The translations under genes were made by a program, and so were the position numbers. From contig NZ_JNWK01000013.1 in the NCBI RefSeq assembly GCF_000716445.1, forward strand, positions 1 through 64,000: a DNA stretch of 64,000 bases, given 5' to 3'. Positions 25,145-35,774 of the stretch are shown piece by piece. The notes below the pieces were generated by a model. The model was given only the letters and a program-made list of their open reading frames with translations. It had not been told where the DNA came from and ran no database searches. The stretch's first letter is position 1; each line of letters starts with the position of its first letter. This DNA is from Streptomyces wedmorensis. GTDB lineage: Bacteria; Actinomycetota; Actinomycetes; Streptomycetales; Streptomycetaceae.

Positions 25145-25586
25145 GAAAGGTCGCCCCCATGCCTCGTGAAGCCCGCGATGTCTGCGTAGCCGCCGACGCG
25201 CTGCTCCAGGGGCTCGGCGACGGTCGTGGAGCCGGAGCTGCTGATGCACACAGCGTGGTGGAAGCCAGGGCGAGTTCGAGGGTCGCCTCGGAGGCGCGTA
25301 GTCCGGTGGCACCGATCTCTGTTCGCGGGATGTCGGTGCGGCCGGGGAGGCCGTGGCGGGTGCCGGTGTCGCGGATGAGGGGGCGACCCTCGTGGCGAAG
25401 GTGGTGGCGTAGGTCGAGGCCGGTCAGGAGTTTTTGGGCGAAGCCGAGTTCGTGGTCGGCGAGAGCGGGGTTGGTGAAGGCGAGGGCGAAGGCGCACTGC
25501 GCTTGGGAGGTGATGCGTTCGTCGGCGACGCCGTGCTGTTCGGCCTCGGTGCGGGCGGTCTCGTAAGGGGGGACGGTGCGTTGCAT
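25145..25586 (-). pseudogene. TPR/NB-ARC-type regulatory protein, C-terminal relic
   Basis: The frame starting at 25586 reads YETARTEAEQHGVADERITS, QAQCAFALAFTNPALADHEL and GFAQKLLTGLDLR, then TEIGATGLRASEATLELAL. This resembles the helical C-terminal repeats of streptomycete NB-ARC/TPR proteins. After about 25250 the similarity continues in another frame (GGYADIAGFTRHG) before fading. The N-terminal nucleotide-binding part is absent. It starts 12 bases after the TetR stop. Confidence 0.5.
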
Positions 25587-25598
25587 GTCGCTGTGGGG

Positions 25599-26261
25599 TC
25601 ACCGGATGTCGCCGTCGACGTGATGCTGCCGTTGCAGCAGTTTGACTGCGGCTACAGCAAGCTTTCGGGCGGTGATTCGTGGTTCGGCGGTAGGCAGGAT
25701 GAGATGGCTGATCGTCATACGGACGATGACGTCCGCTGTCATCTCAAGAGTCTCCGTGTGCTGCTCCGGGTACCGTGTGCCCAACCACTCCTGCACCAGG
25801 CTTCGGCCCGCGTCGAAGATTGGGTCCGCCCGGGCGGTGAGGTAGGGGAGCAGGCTGTCGGAGCCGTGGCGGGCGGCTGCGATGACAGCCCGTATGACGG
25901 GCTGGTTGTCGGCTTCTTCGAGCACGTACAGGATGGCAGCCTCGAGACAGGCCTGAGACTCGGGCAGGCCGGGATAGAACGCGTCGGCTACCCCGGCGAG
26001 GAACTGCCGGGTCTCACGGACCACCAGTGCGCGTCCCAGATCGGCTCTACTGCCGAACTCCTTGTAGACGGAGGGGCGGGAGACCTGGGCGCGTGCCGCG
26101 ACGGCCGAAAGGCTGACCTGGTCCCACCCGGCTTCGCAGGTCAGGTCGTGCGCGGCATCGAGGACGCTTGCCCTCATCCGCTTGCGCCAGGCGATGCGTG
26201 GGGGATCGGGTGATTCTGCACCTGCGAGGTAGTTCGTTCTGCGTCGTTGTTCGTCTGCCAT
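25599..26261 (-). CDS. TetR family transcriptional regulator
   Basis: The 220-residue protein has the TetR N-terminal HTH at about 31-75: RASVLDAAHDLTCEAGWDQV, SLSAVAARAQVSRPSVYKEF. The ligand-binding helices that follow are divergent as usual (EACLEAAILYVLEEADNQPV). The F-G-S-R-x-x-L pattern after the HTH supports the family. The gene has no obvious divergent target; the beta-helix gene is co-directional and upstream, across a terminator. The target and ligand are unknown. Confidence 0.85.
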   Translation of the reverse strand: MADEQRRRTNYLAGAESPDPPRIAWRKRMRASVLDAAHDLTCEAGWDQVSLSAVAARAQVSRPSVYKEFGSRADLGRALVVRETRQFLAGVADAFYPGLPESQACLEAAILYVLEEADNQPVIRAVIAAARHGSDSLLPYLTARADPIFDAGRSLVQEWLGTRYPEQHTETLEMTADVIVRMTISHLILPTAEPRITARKLAVAAVKLLQRQHHVDGDIR

Positions 26262-26335
26262 GACACACGTCTGTCCGCGGGTTGAGCCGCCGGATCGCGA
26301 GGAGGCCCGCGAGCATGCGGCCGGATGAGCATGCG

Positions 26336-26377
26336 GTGGTGCCGGCCCCTTGATACGGGGGATGGGGCCGACACCAC
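26336..26377 (-). terminator. Hairpin terminator after the beta-helix gene
   Basis: GTGGTGCCGGCCCC (26336-26349) pairs with GGGGCCGACACCAC (26364-26377), 13 of 14 positions. It lies 27 bases beyond the stop of the minus-strand beta-helix gene. Confidence 0.75.
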
Positions 26378-26404
26378 GCCAGGGAGTCCGGGGGAACCGG
26401 ACTG

Positions 26405-28054
26405 TCAGGAACGCTTGCGACGGGCGACCAAGACGAGACCGCCACCGAGGGCGAGAACGGCCGCTGCCATGCCGAGGGGGACCAGGGGATCGGAGCCGCC
26501 GGTCTGTGCAAGCGGACCGTTCTCGCCGTCCGCGTCAAGGCTGGAACCGCCGTCACCCTTACTGGCACTCAGCCCTTCCGCGCTGGGCGAGGCGGTGGTT
26601 CCGCTTGTGCCGGGCGAGGTCCCTGTGCCGGTCTCGCCGGGCTGCTCTTCCCCGGGCTGGGCCTCATCCTGCCGACCGTTGGAGCCGGAATCGTCGAGGT
26701 CGGAATCGGAAGCCCCCTGCGTCATGTCACCGGTGCCGAATCCGTAGGCGCCACGGTCAGGCGCGCCGCCGGCCCGGCGGGTGCCGGTGGTGACGGCGGT
26801 GAACGGAGTGCCCGAACCGACGGCTGGGGAGCTGTCACGCAGCCGGAAGGCTGTGTCCGCCGTGGTGCCGGCGTCGACGAACTTCGGGTCGGCGACAATG
26901 TCGTGCGGACCCTTGACCTCAGGAGCTTTGCCGCCGAAGTAGACGTTGTAGTCGTAGGTCACGTCCACGTTGCGGGACTTGCTGTTCGTCGCCTGGCCGG
27001 GCCGGCCGTACGCGATGTTGTTGAGCAGCCGGACGTCGGTGCTGTCGTGGGCGTAGATGTTGGCGTAGCTCTTCATGCGCGTGCTTCGGCCGTTCAGGTA
27101 CGCCGTGTTGTGGACGATGTCGACGTGCTGGCTCTTGTAGGCGTGGATTCCCGAGCCGCCGTTGTCGTAGGAGAGGTTGCCGGCGACCAGGACGCGTCCT
27201 CCGTAGGCGGGGTGGTCCGCGTCGCCCTTGAGCGTGTCGATGATGATGCCGTTGCCGTCGGAGTAGCAGCGGCACTTCTCCCACTTGATCTTGGTCTCGT
27301 TGTCGTGGACGCGGTTGCCGGTGATGCGGATCTTGTACGTCCTGGCGTCGGAGCTCCCCACATCGCGCGGAGTGAGGACGGAGATGCCACTGGTGGCATA
27401 GACCGTGTACCACGAGTTGGAGTACACGTGGTTCGCGGAGATGGTCACGTGGTCGGATTCGATCGCCGAGATGCCGCCGCCTGCGCACGCGTGCACCTTG
27501 TTGCCGGTCACCTCGATGTGGTGCGACGCGGCACCCGTGGATCTGTCTCGTTCGATCGAGATGCAGTTGGTGTTGTAGGTGGGGTCGCCCTTCTTCGATC
27601 CGCGTTCGGCCCCGGCCAGGTTCAGGGCGGCGTTGTTGCCCCTGATCTCCAGATTCTTGATGGAGATGTAGGACGCGCCGTAGACGCTGATGCCGTTCCA
27701 CGCCTGCACCGGGTGGATCACCGGCTGGTGACCGGGGTGCGCGGTGAAGGTGATCGGTGCGCCGGGGCGGCCCGAGCGCTTGATGGTCAGCACATTGGAT
27801 CCTGCGGAGCGCTCCGAGTACGTGCCGTTCATGATCGAGACGGTGTCGCCCGGGCCGGCGCTGTCGGCGGCCTTCTGGAGGGTGCGGAAGGGCGCCCCGG
27901 TCGAGGTTCCCGGATTGTTGTCGCTGCCTTCGGGGCTCACGAAGTAGGTGCGGTTCGCGGCGTGGGCTGTACCGGCTCCCACGGTGACGATGCCGAGTGG
28001 GGCGGACGACGCGAGCAGTGCTGCGGTCACGGCGAAGGTGCGCGTGCGTTTCAT
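26405..28054 (-). CDS. Secreted right-handed beta-helix protein with LAXTG-type cell-wall anchor
   Basis: The protein has 549 residues. Residues 1-32 are a signal peptide (ending AHA). Then comes TYFVSPEGSDNNPGTSTGAP and FRTLQKAADSAGPGDTVSIM, the standard opening of secreted parallel beta-helix proteins, followed by PbH1-type coils such as HHIEVTGNKVHACAGGGISA and HNTAYLNGRSTRM. Family members are polysaccharide lyases or hydrolases; the catalytic residues cannot be assigned. Residues after about 440 are a Gly/Ser/Thr/Glu linker, then LAQTG, a hydrophobic helix and RRKRS: a sortase signal of the LAXTG class used by streptomycete sortase E. So it is displayed on the wall. Confidence 0.85.
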   Translation of the reverse strand: MKRTRTFAVTAALLASSAPLGIVTVGAGTAHAANRTYFVSPEGSDNNPGTSTGAPFRTLQKAADSAGPGDTVSIMNGTYSERSAGSNVLTIKRSGRPGAPITFTAHPGHQPVIHPVQAWNGISVYGASYISIKNLEIRGNNAALNLAGAERGSKKGDPTYNTNCISIERDRSTGAASHHIEVTGNKVHACAGGGISAIESDHVTISANHVYSNSWYTVYATSGISVLTPRDVGSSDARTYKIRITGNRVHDNETKIKWEKCRCYSDGNGIIIDTLKGDADHPAYGGRVLVAGNLSYDNGGSGIHAYKSQHVDIVHNTAYLNGRSTRMKSYANIYAHDSTDVRLLNNIAYGRPGQATNSKSRNVDVTYDYNVYFGGKAPEVKGPHDIVADPKFVDAGTTADTAFRLRDSSPAVGSGTPFTAVTTGTRRAGGAPDRGAYGFGTGDMTQGASDSDLDDSGSNGRQDEAQPGEEQPGETGTGTSPGTSGTTASPSAEGLSASKGDGGSSLDADGENGPLAQTGGSDPLVPLGMAAAVLALGGGLVLVARRKRS

Positions 28055-28380
28055 TGGTGCCTGGTCTCCGAAGTCATCCGGACTGAAGCGGGCCGTGTCT
28101 CCCTCGGTCGAGACCGTGCACAGGAAGGAGTGTGCCGGGAAGGACAGGGCAAGGGCGTCACGCCATGTCAGAGCGCTGCCCCGGGCGGTGCGCGACCCAT
28201 GGCTGCGCTCCGAAGTCCGCTGTGGGGGTGGGGTGTTGCGTGAACGACAGTTACAGAAGTGGAAAATGAGCGCAACCCTGTACCACCTGTAAACATTCTG
28301 ACGTTCAGTCAGTTCGGTTGGGCGGTGTCGACTGCCGGCAGGGGCCATGTCGAAGAACCTCTGCACGGGGGTTGCGAGTT
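28055..28380. other. Divergent promoter region between the beta-helix gene and gntR
   Basis: About 325 bases, AT-richer than its surroundings around 28235-28315. It must hold the promoter of the beta-helix gene and upstream elements of gntR. CTGAC-N5-GTCAG at 28298-28312 is a small inverted repeat. I could not fix the promoter of the beta-helix gene. Confidence 0.4.
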
Positions 28381-28404
28381 GGCATGCTGGTATATCAGCA
28401 TGCC
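28381..28404. promoter_or_regulatory. GntR operator overlapping the -10 of its own promoter
   Basis: GGCATGCTG (28381-28389) and CAGCATGCC (28396-28404) are a perfect 9-base inverted repeat around GTATAT. The core TGGTATATCA resembles the T-G-G-T-x-x-A-C-C-A pattern of FCD-type GntR sites. TATATC also fits a -10 hexamer just before the ATG at 28408, so binding would block transcription directly. Confidence 0.75.
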
Positions 28405-28407
28405 GCC

Positions 28408-29145
28408 ATGCCACAGATCGACTATCCAGTGAACAGCGCCGAAGCCCTGCCTCCCGGATCACTGCCGCCGCTGCGCCAGGCCGTCTCCCGAACCGACCGG
28501 GTGCGGGAGGCGCTACGGCAGGCGATCCTCGAAGGTGCGCTTCAGCCCGGAAAGGCCCTGGTCGAGCGGGAACTCGCGGAGGTGTACGGGGTGTCCAAGA
28601 CACCGGTGCGCGAGGCCCTGAAGCAGCTCCACTCCACCGGCCTGGTGGAGATCAACGCCTACCAGGGAGTCAGCGTCCGCCGCCCCGACAACCGTCTGGT
28701 GCAAGAGCTGTACGCCGCCCGCTGTGCAGCGGAACCCGAGGCCGTGCGCCTGGGCGCGGTCCGTCTCGGTGCGACCGCCCACGCGGCCGCCCGCCGGGCG
28801 CTCCAGGACGCGACCACGCTGATCGGCTCGGGCGAGACGCGTGGTCTGGGCATCGCCAACCGGCGTTTCCACCGCGAGCTCTACAGCGCCTGCGGCAACA
28901 GCTTCCTCTGCGGCTTCCTGGACCAGCTCCAGGACCTCACGGCCTTCGTGGCCGGCCTCGGCTGGCGGCTGCGTGCCACCTGGGAGGAAGAGGCCGCCGA
29001 ACACGCGGCGATCCTGGAGGCGATGGAGCAGGGCGACGGTCCGCTCGTGGAACGGTTGACCCGCGCGCACATCGAGAAGGCCAAGCAGACCATCTCCCGC
29101 GCGCTCGGCGACGGCCTCGGCGACGGCCTCGGCGACGGCCGATGA
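28408..29145 (+). CDS. GntR family regulator, FCD type
   Basis: The 245-residue protein has a GntR winged helix at about 27-92 (RVREALRQAILEGALQPGKA, VERELAEVYGVSKTPVREAL) and an all-helical FCD domain at 98-225 with NRRFHRELYSACGNSFLCGF. FCD regulators typically sense organic or sugar acids. It heads a co-directional row of catabolic genes reaching 44.7 kb, so it is the likely local repressor. ATG 28408 directly follows the operator and has no Shine-Dalgarno site, fitting a leaderless message. Its C-terminus is a 12-base tandem repeat coding GDGLGDGLGDG. The next gene overlaps by ATGA. Confidence 0.9.
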   Translation: MPQIDYPVNSAEALPPGSLPPLRQAVSRTDRVREALRQAILEGALQPGKALVERELAEVYGVSKTPVREALKQLHSTGLVEINAYQGVSVRRPDNRLVQELYAARCAAEPEAVRLGAVRLGATAHAAARRALQDATTLIGSGETRGLGIANRRFHRELYSACGNSFLCGFLDQLQDLTAFVAGLGWRLRATWEEEAAEHAAILEAMEQGDGPLVERLTRAHIEKAKQTISRALGDGLGDGLGDGR

Positions 29146-30341
29146 ACGTCGAGCTGTTCGCCCACCCGCTCTCCTTCCGCCGGCAGCCGCAAGCCCAGGC
29201 GGACCGACTGGCCGCCCATGGCGTCGACGGTGTGTGCCTGGCGTTCAGTTATCACGGTGGGCGGTGGCTGCTGACGACCAGCGACCCGTGTGCCGTGGCC
29301 GACTTCCGGGCCGGGCAGTGGTTCCGCGACGAAGCCGTCCCCGCCAACGGGAACGACCTCGCCCTGCCGGTTCTCGGTGACGACGCGACAACCGCCACGA
29401 CCGCCTTGCTGCGGGCCGGCCTCGGCGTGACCGCCTGGCTCGTCGGGCTCCACCAGTCCGGCCCCGCTACCCGCCGTCCCGAATCGGCGCTGCGTAATGC
29501 CTTCGGCCACCACTACCGGCACGCACTGTGCCCGGCAAGGCCCGAGGTCCGCGCCTATGCCACCGACCTCGTCGCCCGAACCGCCCGTCGGCCCGGTGTC
29601 ACCGGCCTCGAACTCGAAGCCTTCGGCTACCTCGGCTGGCAGCACCAGAGCGCCCATGACAAACTCGGCGCGGCCCTGCGTCCGGTGGACCGCTGGCTGC
29701 TCTCACTGTGCTTCTGCTCCGCCTGCACGGAACGCTTCACCGACGCGGGCATCGGCGTGCCCGCCCTGGCCGAAACCGTCCGCGCGACGCTGCTCGCCCA
29801 ACTCGCCGAGCCGCGCGAAGCCGGCGACCTCGATGCCGACGCACGCACCGCCCTGGGCTCCGACCTGCACGACACCGTCCTCGCCGTGCGCTCGCGAACC
29901 ACCGTGGCCCTCGTGCGGGACGCCGTCGCCGCAGCCGACGGGCTGCCCGTCTCCCTACGCACCACCAGTGACCCGTATGCCTGTGACGGCAAGTCCGCCG
30001 CCGACACGAGCGCCCTCGCCGCAGCAGCGGGCGCCCTCACCGTCACCGACCTGTCGGGGAATCATGACGCGCTGCGCCGCGAACTCGCCGCAGCAGCCCG
30101 GACCGGCGCACAGGTGACCGTGGGATGGAACCTGGCCGTAGGCCGGACCACCGGCGAGCAGCAACTCACGGATGTCGCCCAGGACGCGTACGCGGCCGGA
30201 GCCCGCTCCCTGGCCCTGTACGCCTACGACCTGGCCCCAGCACAGCGCCTCGCGTGGCTGAGTGGCCTCTCCCGCCTCACCGGCTGTCCTGACACGGCCA
30301 AGCCCGCACCCTCGCCCCCTATGCCGGAGCCGGTGAGATGA
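29142..30341 (+). CDS. Conserved hypothetical protein, TIM-barrel-like, sugar-catabolism associated
   Basis: The 399-residue protein has no signal peptide and no family I can name with certainty. Distinct features are FGHHYRHALCPARPEVRAYA, a strand-like LELEAFGYLGWQHQSAHDKL with a Glu pair and a His pair, and SLCFCSACTERFTDAGI, whose C-x-C-x-x-C could bind metal. The alternation of strands and helices and the Glu/His positions suggest a glycoside-hydrolase-like or xylose-isomerase-like barrel. ATG overlaps the gntR stop and its own stop overlaps the permease start, so it is fully inside the operon. It may be a hydrolase or isomerase acting on the imported compound. Confidence 0.6.
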   Translation: MNVELFAHPLSFRRQPQAQADRLAAHGVDGVCLAFSYHGGRWLLTTSDPCAVADFRAGQWFRDEAVPANGNDLALPVLGDDATTATTALLRAGLGVTAWLVGLHQSGPATRRPESALRNAFGHHYRHALCPARPEVRAYATDLVARTARRPGVTGLELEAFGYLGWQHQSAHDKLGAALRPVDRWLLSLCFCSACTERFTDAGIGVPALAETVRATLLAQLAEPREAGDLDADARTALGSDLHDTVLAVRSRTTVALVRDAVAAADGLPVSLRTTSDPYACDGKSAADTSALAAAAGALTVTDLSGNHDALRRELAAAARTGAQVTVGWNLAVGRTTGEQQLTDVAQDAYAAGARSLALYAYDLAPAQRLAWLSGLSRLTGCPDTAKPAPSPPMPEPVR

Positions 30342-31279
30342 CCGGATACCTCGTACGCAGACTCTTCCAACTGATTCCGGTCGCCCTCGTCGTCTCCCTG
30401 GTGCTCTTCATGCTCCTGCGGCTGATGCCGGGCGACCCCACCCTCGCCATCCTCGGCCAGGAGGCCACCGAGCAGGACCGAGCGGTACTCCGAGAGGACC
30501 TCGGCCTCGATGCACCGCTGTGGCAGCAGTTCACCCAGTGGCTCGGCGATCTGGTCCGCGGCGACCTGGGCAGCTCATGGCTCACCGACGAGAAGGTGGG
30601 CACGGTCATCTCCGACCGGTTCGCCGCCACGGTCGAGCTCGGAGTCATCGCGTTGGTCTTCGCCGTCCTCGTCGGGATCCCCGCGGGCATCCTCGCCGCC
30701 GTCCGCCGTCGCACCCGCACGGACACCGCGCTGAACTCCGTCGGTCTGCTCGCCCTGTCCGCCCCTCACTTCTACCTCGCCGCACTGCTCATCCTCGTCT
30801 TCGCCCTGTGGCTCAAGGTCCTCCCGCCCTCGGGATACGTTCCCTTCACCGAGGACCCCGTCGAGAACCTGCGACGCATGGTCCTCCCAGCCGTCACGAT
30901 CGGCTCCACCATCGCCGCGGTCACCATGCGCCAGACCCGCGCTGCTCTCCTCGCCGCGTTCAACGAGGACTACATCCGCACAGCCGAGGCATCAGGTCTC
31001 TCACGCGGCCGGATCGTGGGCGTCTACGCCCTGCGGAACGCCATCGTGCCGGTCGTGACCGTGATCGCTCTCCAGATCGGGGCGCTGATGAGTGCCACCG
31101 TCGTCACCGAGACCGTCTTCACCGTCCCCGGCATGGGCACCTTGATCGTCAACGGCATCTTCAGCCGGGATCTCCCCGTCGTCCAGGGCGCCGTGCTGAT
31201 GGTCGTGGTCCTCGTCCTCCTGGTGAACCTTCTGGCCGACCTGGTCTACGCCTGGCTCGACCCGCGCATCACGTACTGA
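30338..31279 (+). CDS. ABC transporter permease, DppB/OppB type
   Basis: The 313-residue protein starts MTGYLVRRLFQLIPVALVVS, the typical DppB N-terminus, and has six membrane helices. The loop EASGLSRGRIVGVYALRNAI contains the EAA-type motif contacting the ATPase, and VVTETVFTVPGMGTLIV is the conserved late motif. It pairs with the DppC-type protein encoded downstream. Though the family is called dipeptide/oligopeptide, many members import oligosaccharides, and the enzyme neighbours favour a carbohydrate-derived substrate here. Confidence 0.93.
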   Translation: MTGYLVRRLFQLIPVALVVSLVLFMLLRLMPGDPTLAILGQEATEQDRAVLREDLGLDAPLWQQFTQWLGDLVRGDLGSSWLTDEKVGTVISDRFAATVELGVIALVFAVLVGIPAGILAAVRRRTRTDTALNSVGLLALSAPHFYLAALLILVFALWLKVLPPSGYVPFTEDPVENLRRMVLPAVTIGSTIAAVTMRQTRAALLAAFNEDYIRTAEASGLSRGRIVGVYALRNAIVPVVTVIALQIGALMSATVVTETVFTVPGMGTLIVNGIFSRDLPVVQGAVLMVVVLVLLVNLLADLVYAWLDPRITY

Positions 31280-31377
31280 CTCGGCCCTCGCCCACAGAGT
31301 CACCCGATCCGCGCCTCCCCGCGCGCCGATCAGCACGTCCCGCACCGCACGTCCCGCACGCACCTCCTGGAGCGCTG

Positions 31378-32250
31378 ATGGCCATAGACCTCGCGCCGAA
31401 AGTCTCCCGCAGACCGGTTCTGGACCGGCTGCGCCGTGACCGCCGCGCCCACATCGCCGTACCCCTGCTGTTCCTCCTGCTCGTGGCCGCCGCCGCCGCA
31501 CCCTTCATGTCGGACTCGGTCGGCGCCACGGACACCGGCCGGCTTCTGACCGGCCCCAGCTCCCGGCATCTGCTCGGCACCGACGAGATCGGGCGGGACG
31601 TCCTGGCCCGGATCGTCGCCGGCGCCGTGGTCACCGTAGGGGTGGCCACCATCACCGTGGGCGCCGCCCTGATCGCCGGCACGGTGCTCGGTCTGATCGC
31701 CGGATACCGCGGCGGCTGGGTGGACACCCTCGTCATGCGCGTCTCCGACGGACTGCTCGCCTTTCCCCTCCTCGTCCTCGCCCTCACCGTGGTCGCGGCC
31801 CTCGGCCCCGGGCTGCGCAACGCCCTGATCGCGATCGCCGTCGTCACCACCCCGCGTTTCGCCCGTGTGGTCCGGGGCGAGGTGCTCTCCCTGCGCACCC
31901 GCGAATGGGTGTCCGCCGCACGTATCGTGGGCGTCACACGGACCACGATCATGCGCCGCCACCTGCTGCCCCACCTCGCCGGCACCCTGCTGGTCTTCGC
32001 CGCCCTCCAGGTGTCCACCGCGATCATGGCCGAGGCCGCGCTGAGCTTCCTGGGGCTGAGCGTCCAGCCCCCGCAACCGAGTTGGGGCGCGATCGTCGCC
32101 AGTGGCACCGACCACCTGAGCGCGAGCTGGTCGCTCAGCGTCTTCCCCGGGCTCGCGATCCTCCTCACCGTCGCCGCGTTCAACCTGCTCGCCGACGCCC
32201 TGCGCGACGCACTGGACGCCCACCGCCCGGACCTCGCACCCGCGCGCTGA
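31378..32250 (+). CDS. ABC transporter permease, DppC/OppC type
   Basis: The 290-residue permease has LLGTDEIGRDVLARIVAGA, the hallmark G-T-D-x-x-G-R-D of DppC proteins, then AARIVGVTRTTIMRRHLLPH (EAA loop) and EAALSFLGLSVQPPQPSWGA, another family signature. It forms the translocation channel with the protein encoded at 30338. GGAG lies five bases before ATG 31378. The 98-base gap before it contains a direct repeat of GCACGTCCCGCAC but no clear promoter. Confidence 0.93.
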   Translation: MAIDLAPKVSRRPVLDRLRRDRRAHIAVPLLFLLLVAAAAAPFMSDSVGATDTGRLLTGPSSRHLLGTDEIGRDVLARIVAGAVVTVGVATITVGAALIAGTVLGLIAGYRGGWVDTLVMRVSDGLLAFPLLVLALTVVAALGPGLRNALIAIAVVTTPRFARVVRGEVLSLRTREWVSAARIVGVTRTTIMRRHLLPHLAGTLLVFAALQVSTAIMAEAALSFLGLSVQPPQPSWGAIVASGTDHLSASWSLSVFPGLAILLTVAAFNLLADALRDALDAHRPDLAPAR

Positions 32251-32305
32251 GCCGTCTCCCGGCCCTTCACCCCGTTCCCCCCCCGTACAGAGGAAGTACT
32301 TCGTC

Positions 32306-33874
32306 ATGCCCAACTCCACGCCGCCCCGGATACCACGTCGCACCGTCCTGGCCGGTGCCGCAGCCACCGCGGCCCTCGCCACCCTGGCCGGATGCGGCTC
32401 CTCGGACTCCTCCGACGGAGCCTCCGGGGGAACGCTCACCGCCGGCTTCGACAACGAGCCCGTCACCCTCGACCCGGCGCTGAGCTCCGCCATCTCCTCC
32501 GACCGCAACGTCCTGAACCTGTTCTTCGACACCCTGCTGCGTCAGCGCCGCGACGGAACCTTCGAGCCGGCCCTCGCCACCCAATGGACCGACACGGGCA
32601 CCGAGATCACCTTCGAGCTCCGCCAGGGTGTGAAGTTCCACGACGGAACCCCCTTCGACGCCGATGCGGTCGTCCTCAACCTGAAGCGGATATCCGATCC
32701 CGCGACCCGCTCCACCAAGAAGGCCGCACTGGCCTCCATCCGCGAAGTGAAGGCAACCGGCCCGCGGACCGTCACGGTCACCCTGAAGGCGGCCGATCCG
32801 CTGCTGCTCACCCAGCTCGCCCACGAGCCCGGAATGATCGCCTCGCCCACCGCGCTCGCCAAGGGGACCGAGGGGTTCGGCCGCAGGCCGGTGGGAACCG
32901 GACCCTTCACCCTCCGCCAGTGGAGGACCAAGGTCCAGCTGACCGCCGAGCGCAACAAGACGTACTGGGCCAAGACCGAGGAAGGCGACGCGCTTCCGCT
33001 CCTCGACAAGGTGGTCCTGCGCTTCGTCACCGAGGCCAAGGTACTGCGCGCCGAACTGTCCACCGGAGGGGTGCAGCTGGTGCGCGCCCTGCCCCCGGAG
33101 GAGTACAAGCAGCTGGCCGACGCCCCACGGATCACCATCAAGGACGAGGGCGTGCGCCGCAACTACTACGCCTCGCTCAACGTCACCAAGGGACCCTTCC
33201 GCGACCCGCAGGTACGCGCGGCCTTCGCGATGGCCGTCGAGCGCAGGTCCGTCGGCAAGGCCGCCGCCGGCGGCGACTTCGACATCGCCCCCTCCTTCGC
33301 CACCTCCGACGACTGGTTCTACGACGACGCCCTCGCCCCCCTGCCGTACGACCCCGAGAAGGCCCGTGCCACCCTGGACAAGGCGGGACTGCGCGGAAAG
33401 ATACCCATCACCCTCGTCGCCCGCCGTCGCGCCCCCGACCCCACCGTCGCGGAGCTGCTCCAGAGCCAGCTCACCGCGGTGGGATTCGCCCCCAAGGTGG
33501 AGATCCTCGAATTCCAGACCCAGCTGGAGCGCATGCGGAAGCAGGACTTCGACGCGGCGATCCTCGTCGTCGACATCCCCCGTCTGGACCCCTCCCTCAC
33601 CTTCGACCCGTACTTCGCCAGTGACGGCCCGAGCAACTGGTCGGGCCTGAAGGACTCCACCCTCGACGCCCTGCTCGACAAGGGGCTGAGCACGGACGAC
33701 CGTGCCGTGCGCAAGCGGGCGTACGTCGACGTGCAGCGCCGCATCCTGGAGAACAACTACTGGGTCTTCCTGCACCAGGCCAAGTCGCCGCTGATCCAGA
33801 GCAGCAACCTCAAGGGCGTCGGTCTCGACGTCGACGGTCAGTGGCGCCTCGAGCGTGCCCGGCTCGGCTCCTGA
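32306..33874 (+). CDS. ABC transporter substrate-binding lipoprotein, DppA/family 5
   Basis: The 522-residue protein has a basic start with RRTVLAGAAATAALATLAGC: an Arg-Arg pair that could direct Tat export, and a lipobox LAGC. The mature domain shows TAGFDNEPVTLDPALSSAIS and the family-5 signature VKFHDGTPFDADAVVLNLKR, with large three-subdomain length as in DppA/OppA. It would deliver ligand to the DppB/DppC channel. AGGAAG precedes ATG 32306. The ligand is not evident; family-5 proteins bind peptides, opines, nickel or oligosaccharides. Confidence 0.92.
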   Translation: MPNSTPPRIPRRTVLAGAAATAALATLAGCGSSDSSDGASGGTLTAGFDNEPVTLDPALSSAISSDRNVLNLFFDTLLRQRRDGTFEPALATQWTDTGTEITFELRQGVKFHDGTPFDADAVVLNLKRISDPATRSTKKAALASIREVKATGPRTVTVTLKAADPLLLTQLAHEPGMIASPTALAKGTEGFGRRPVGTGPFTLRQWRTKVQLTAERNKTYWAKTEEGDALPLLDKVVLRFVTEAKVLRAELSTGGVQLVRALPPEEYKQLADAPRITIKDEGVRRNYYASLNVTKGPFRDPQVRAAFAMAVERRSVGKAAAGGDFDIAPSFATSDDWFYDDALAPLPYDPEKARATLDKAGLRGKIPITLVARRRAPDPTVAELLQSQLTAVGFAPKVEILEFQTQLERMRKQDFDAAILVVDIPRLDPSLTFDPYFASDGPSNWSGLKDSTLDALLDKGLSTDDRAVRKRAYVDVQRRILENNYWVFLHQAKSPLIQSSNLKGVGLDVDGQWRLERARLGS

Positions 33875-33884
33875 GGGGCCTGCG

Positions 33885-35761
<1,877 letters not shown>

Positions 35762-35774
<13 letters not shown>

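Noticed and set aside
24943..25602. Intact minus-strand gene across the TPR relic
   Set aside because: The family-like text switches frames near 25250, so no single frame encodes the whole domain.
29104..29142. Tandem 12-base repeat at the end of gntR as a CRISPR or regulatory repeat
   Set aside because: It is coding (Gly-Asp-Gly-Leu), contiguous without spacers and inside a clear reading frame. No CRISPR array was seen anywhere in the window.
31340..31370. Direct repeat GCACGTCCCGCAC before the DppC gene
   Set aside because: A single pair in a short gap; no evidence that it is more than chance or a small local duplication.
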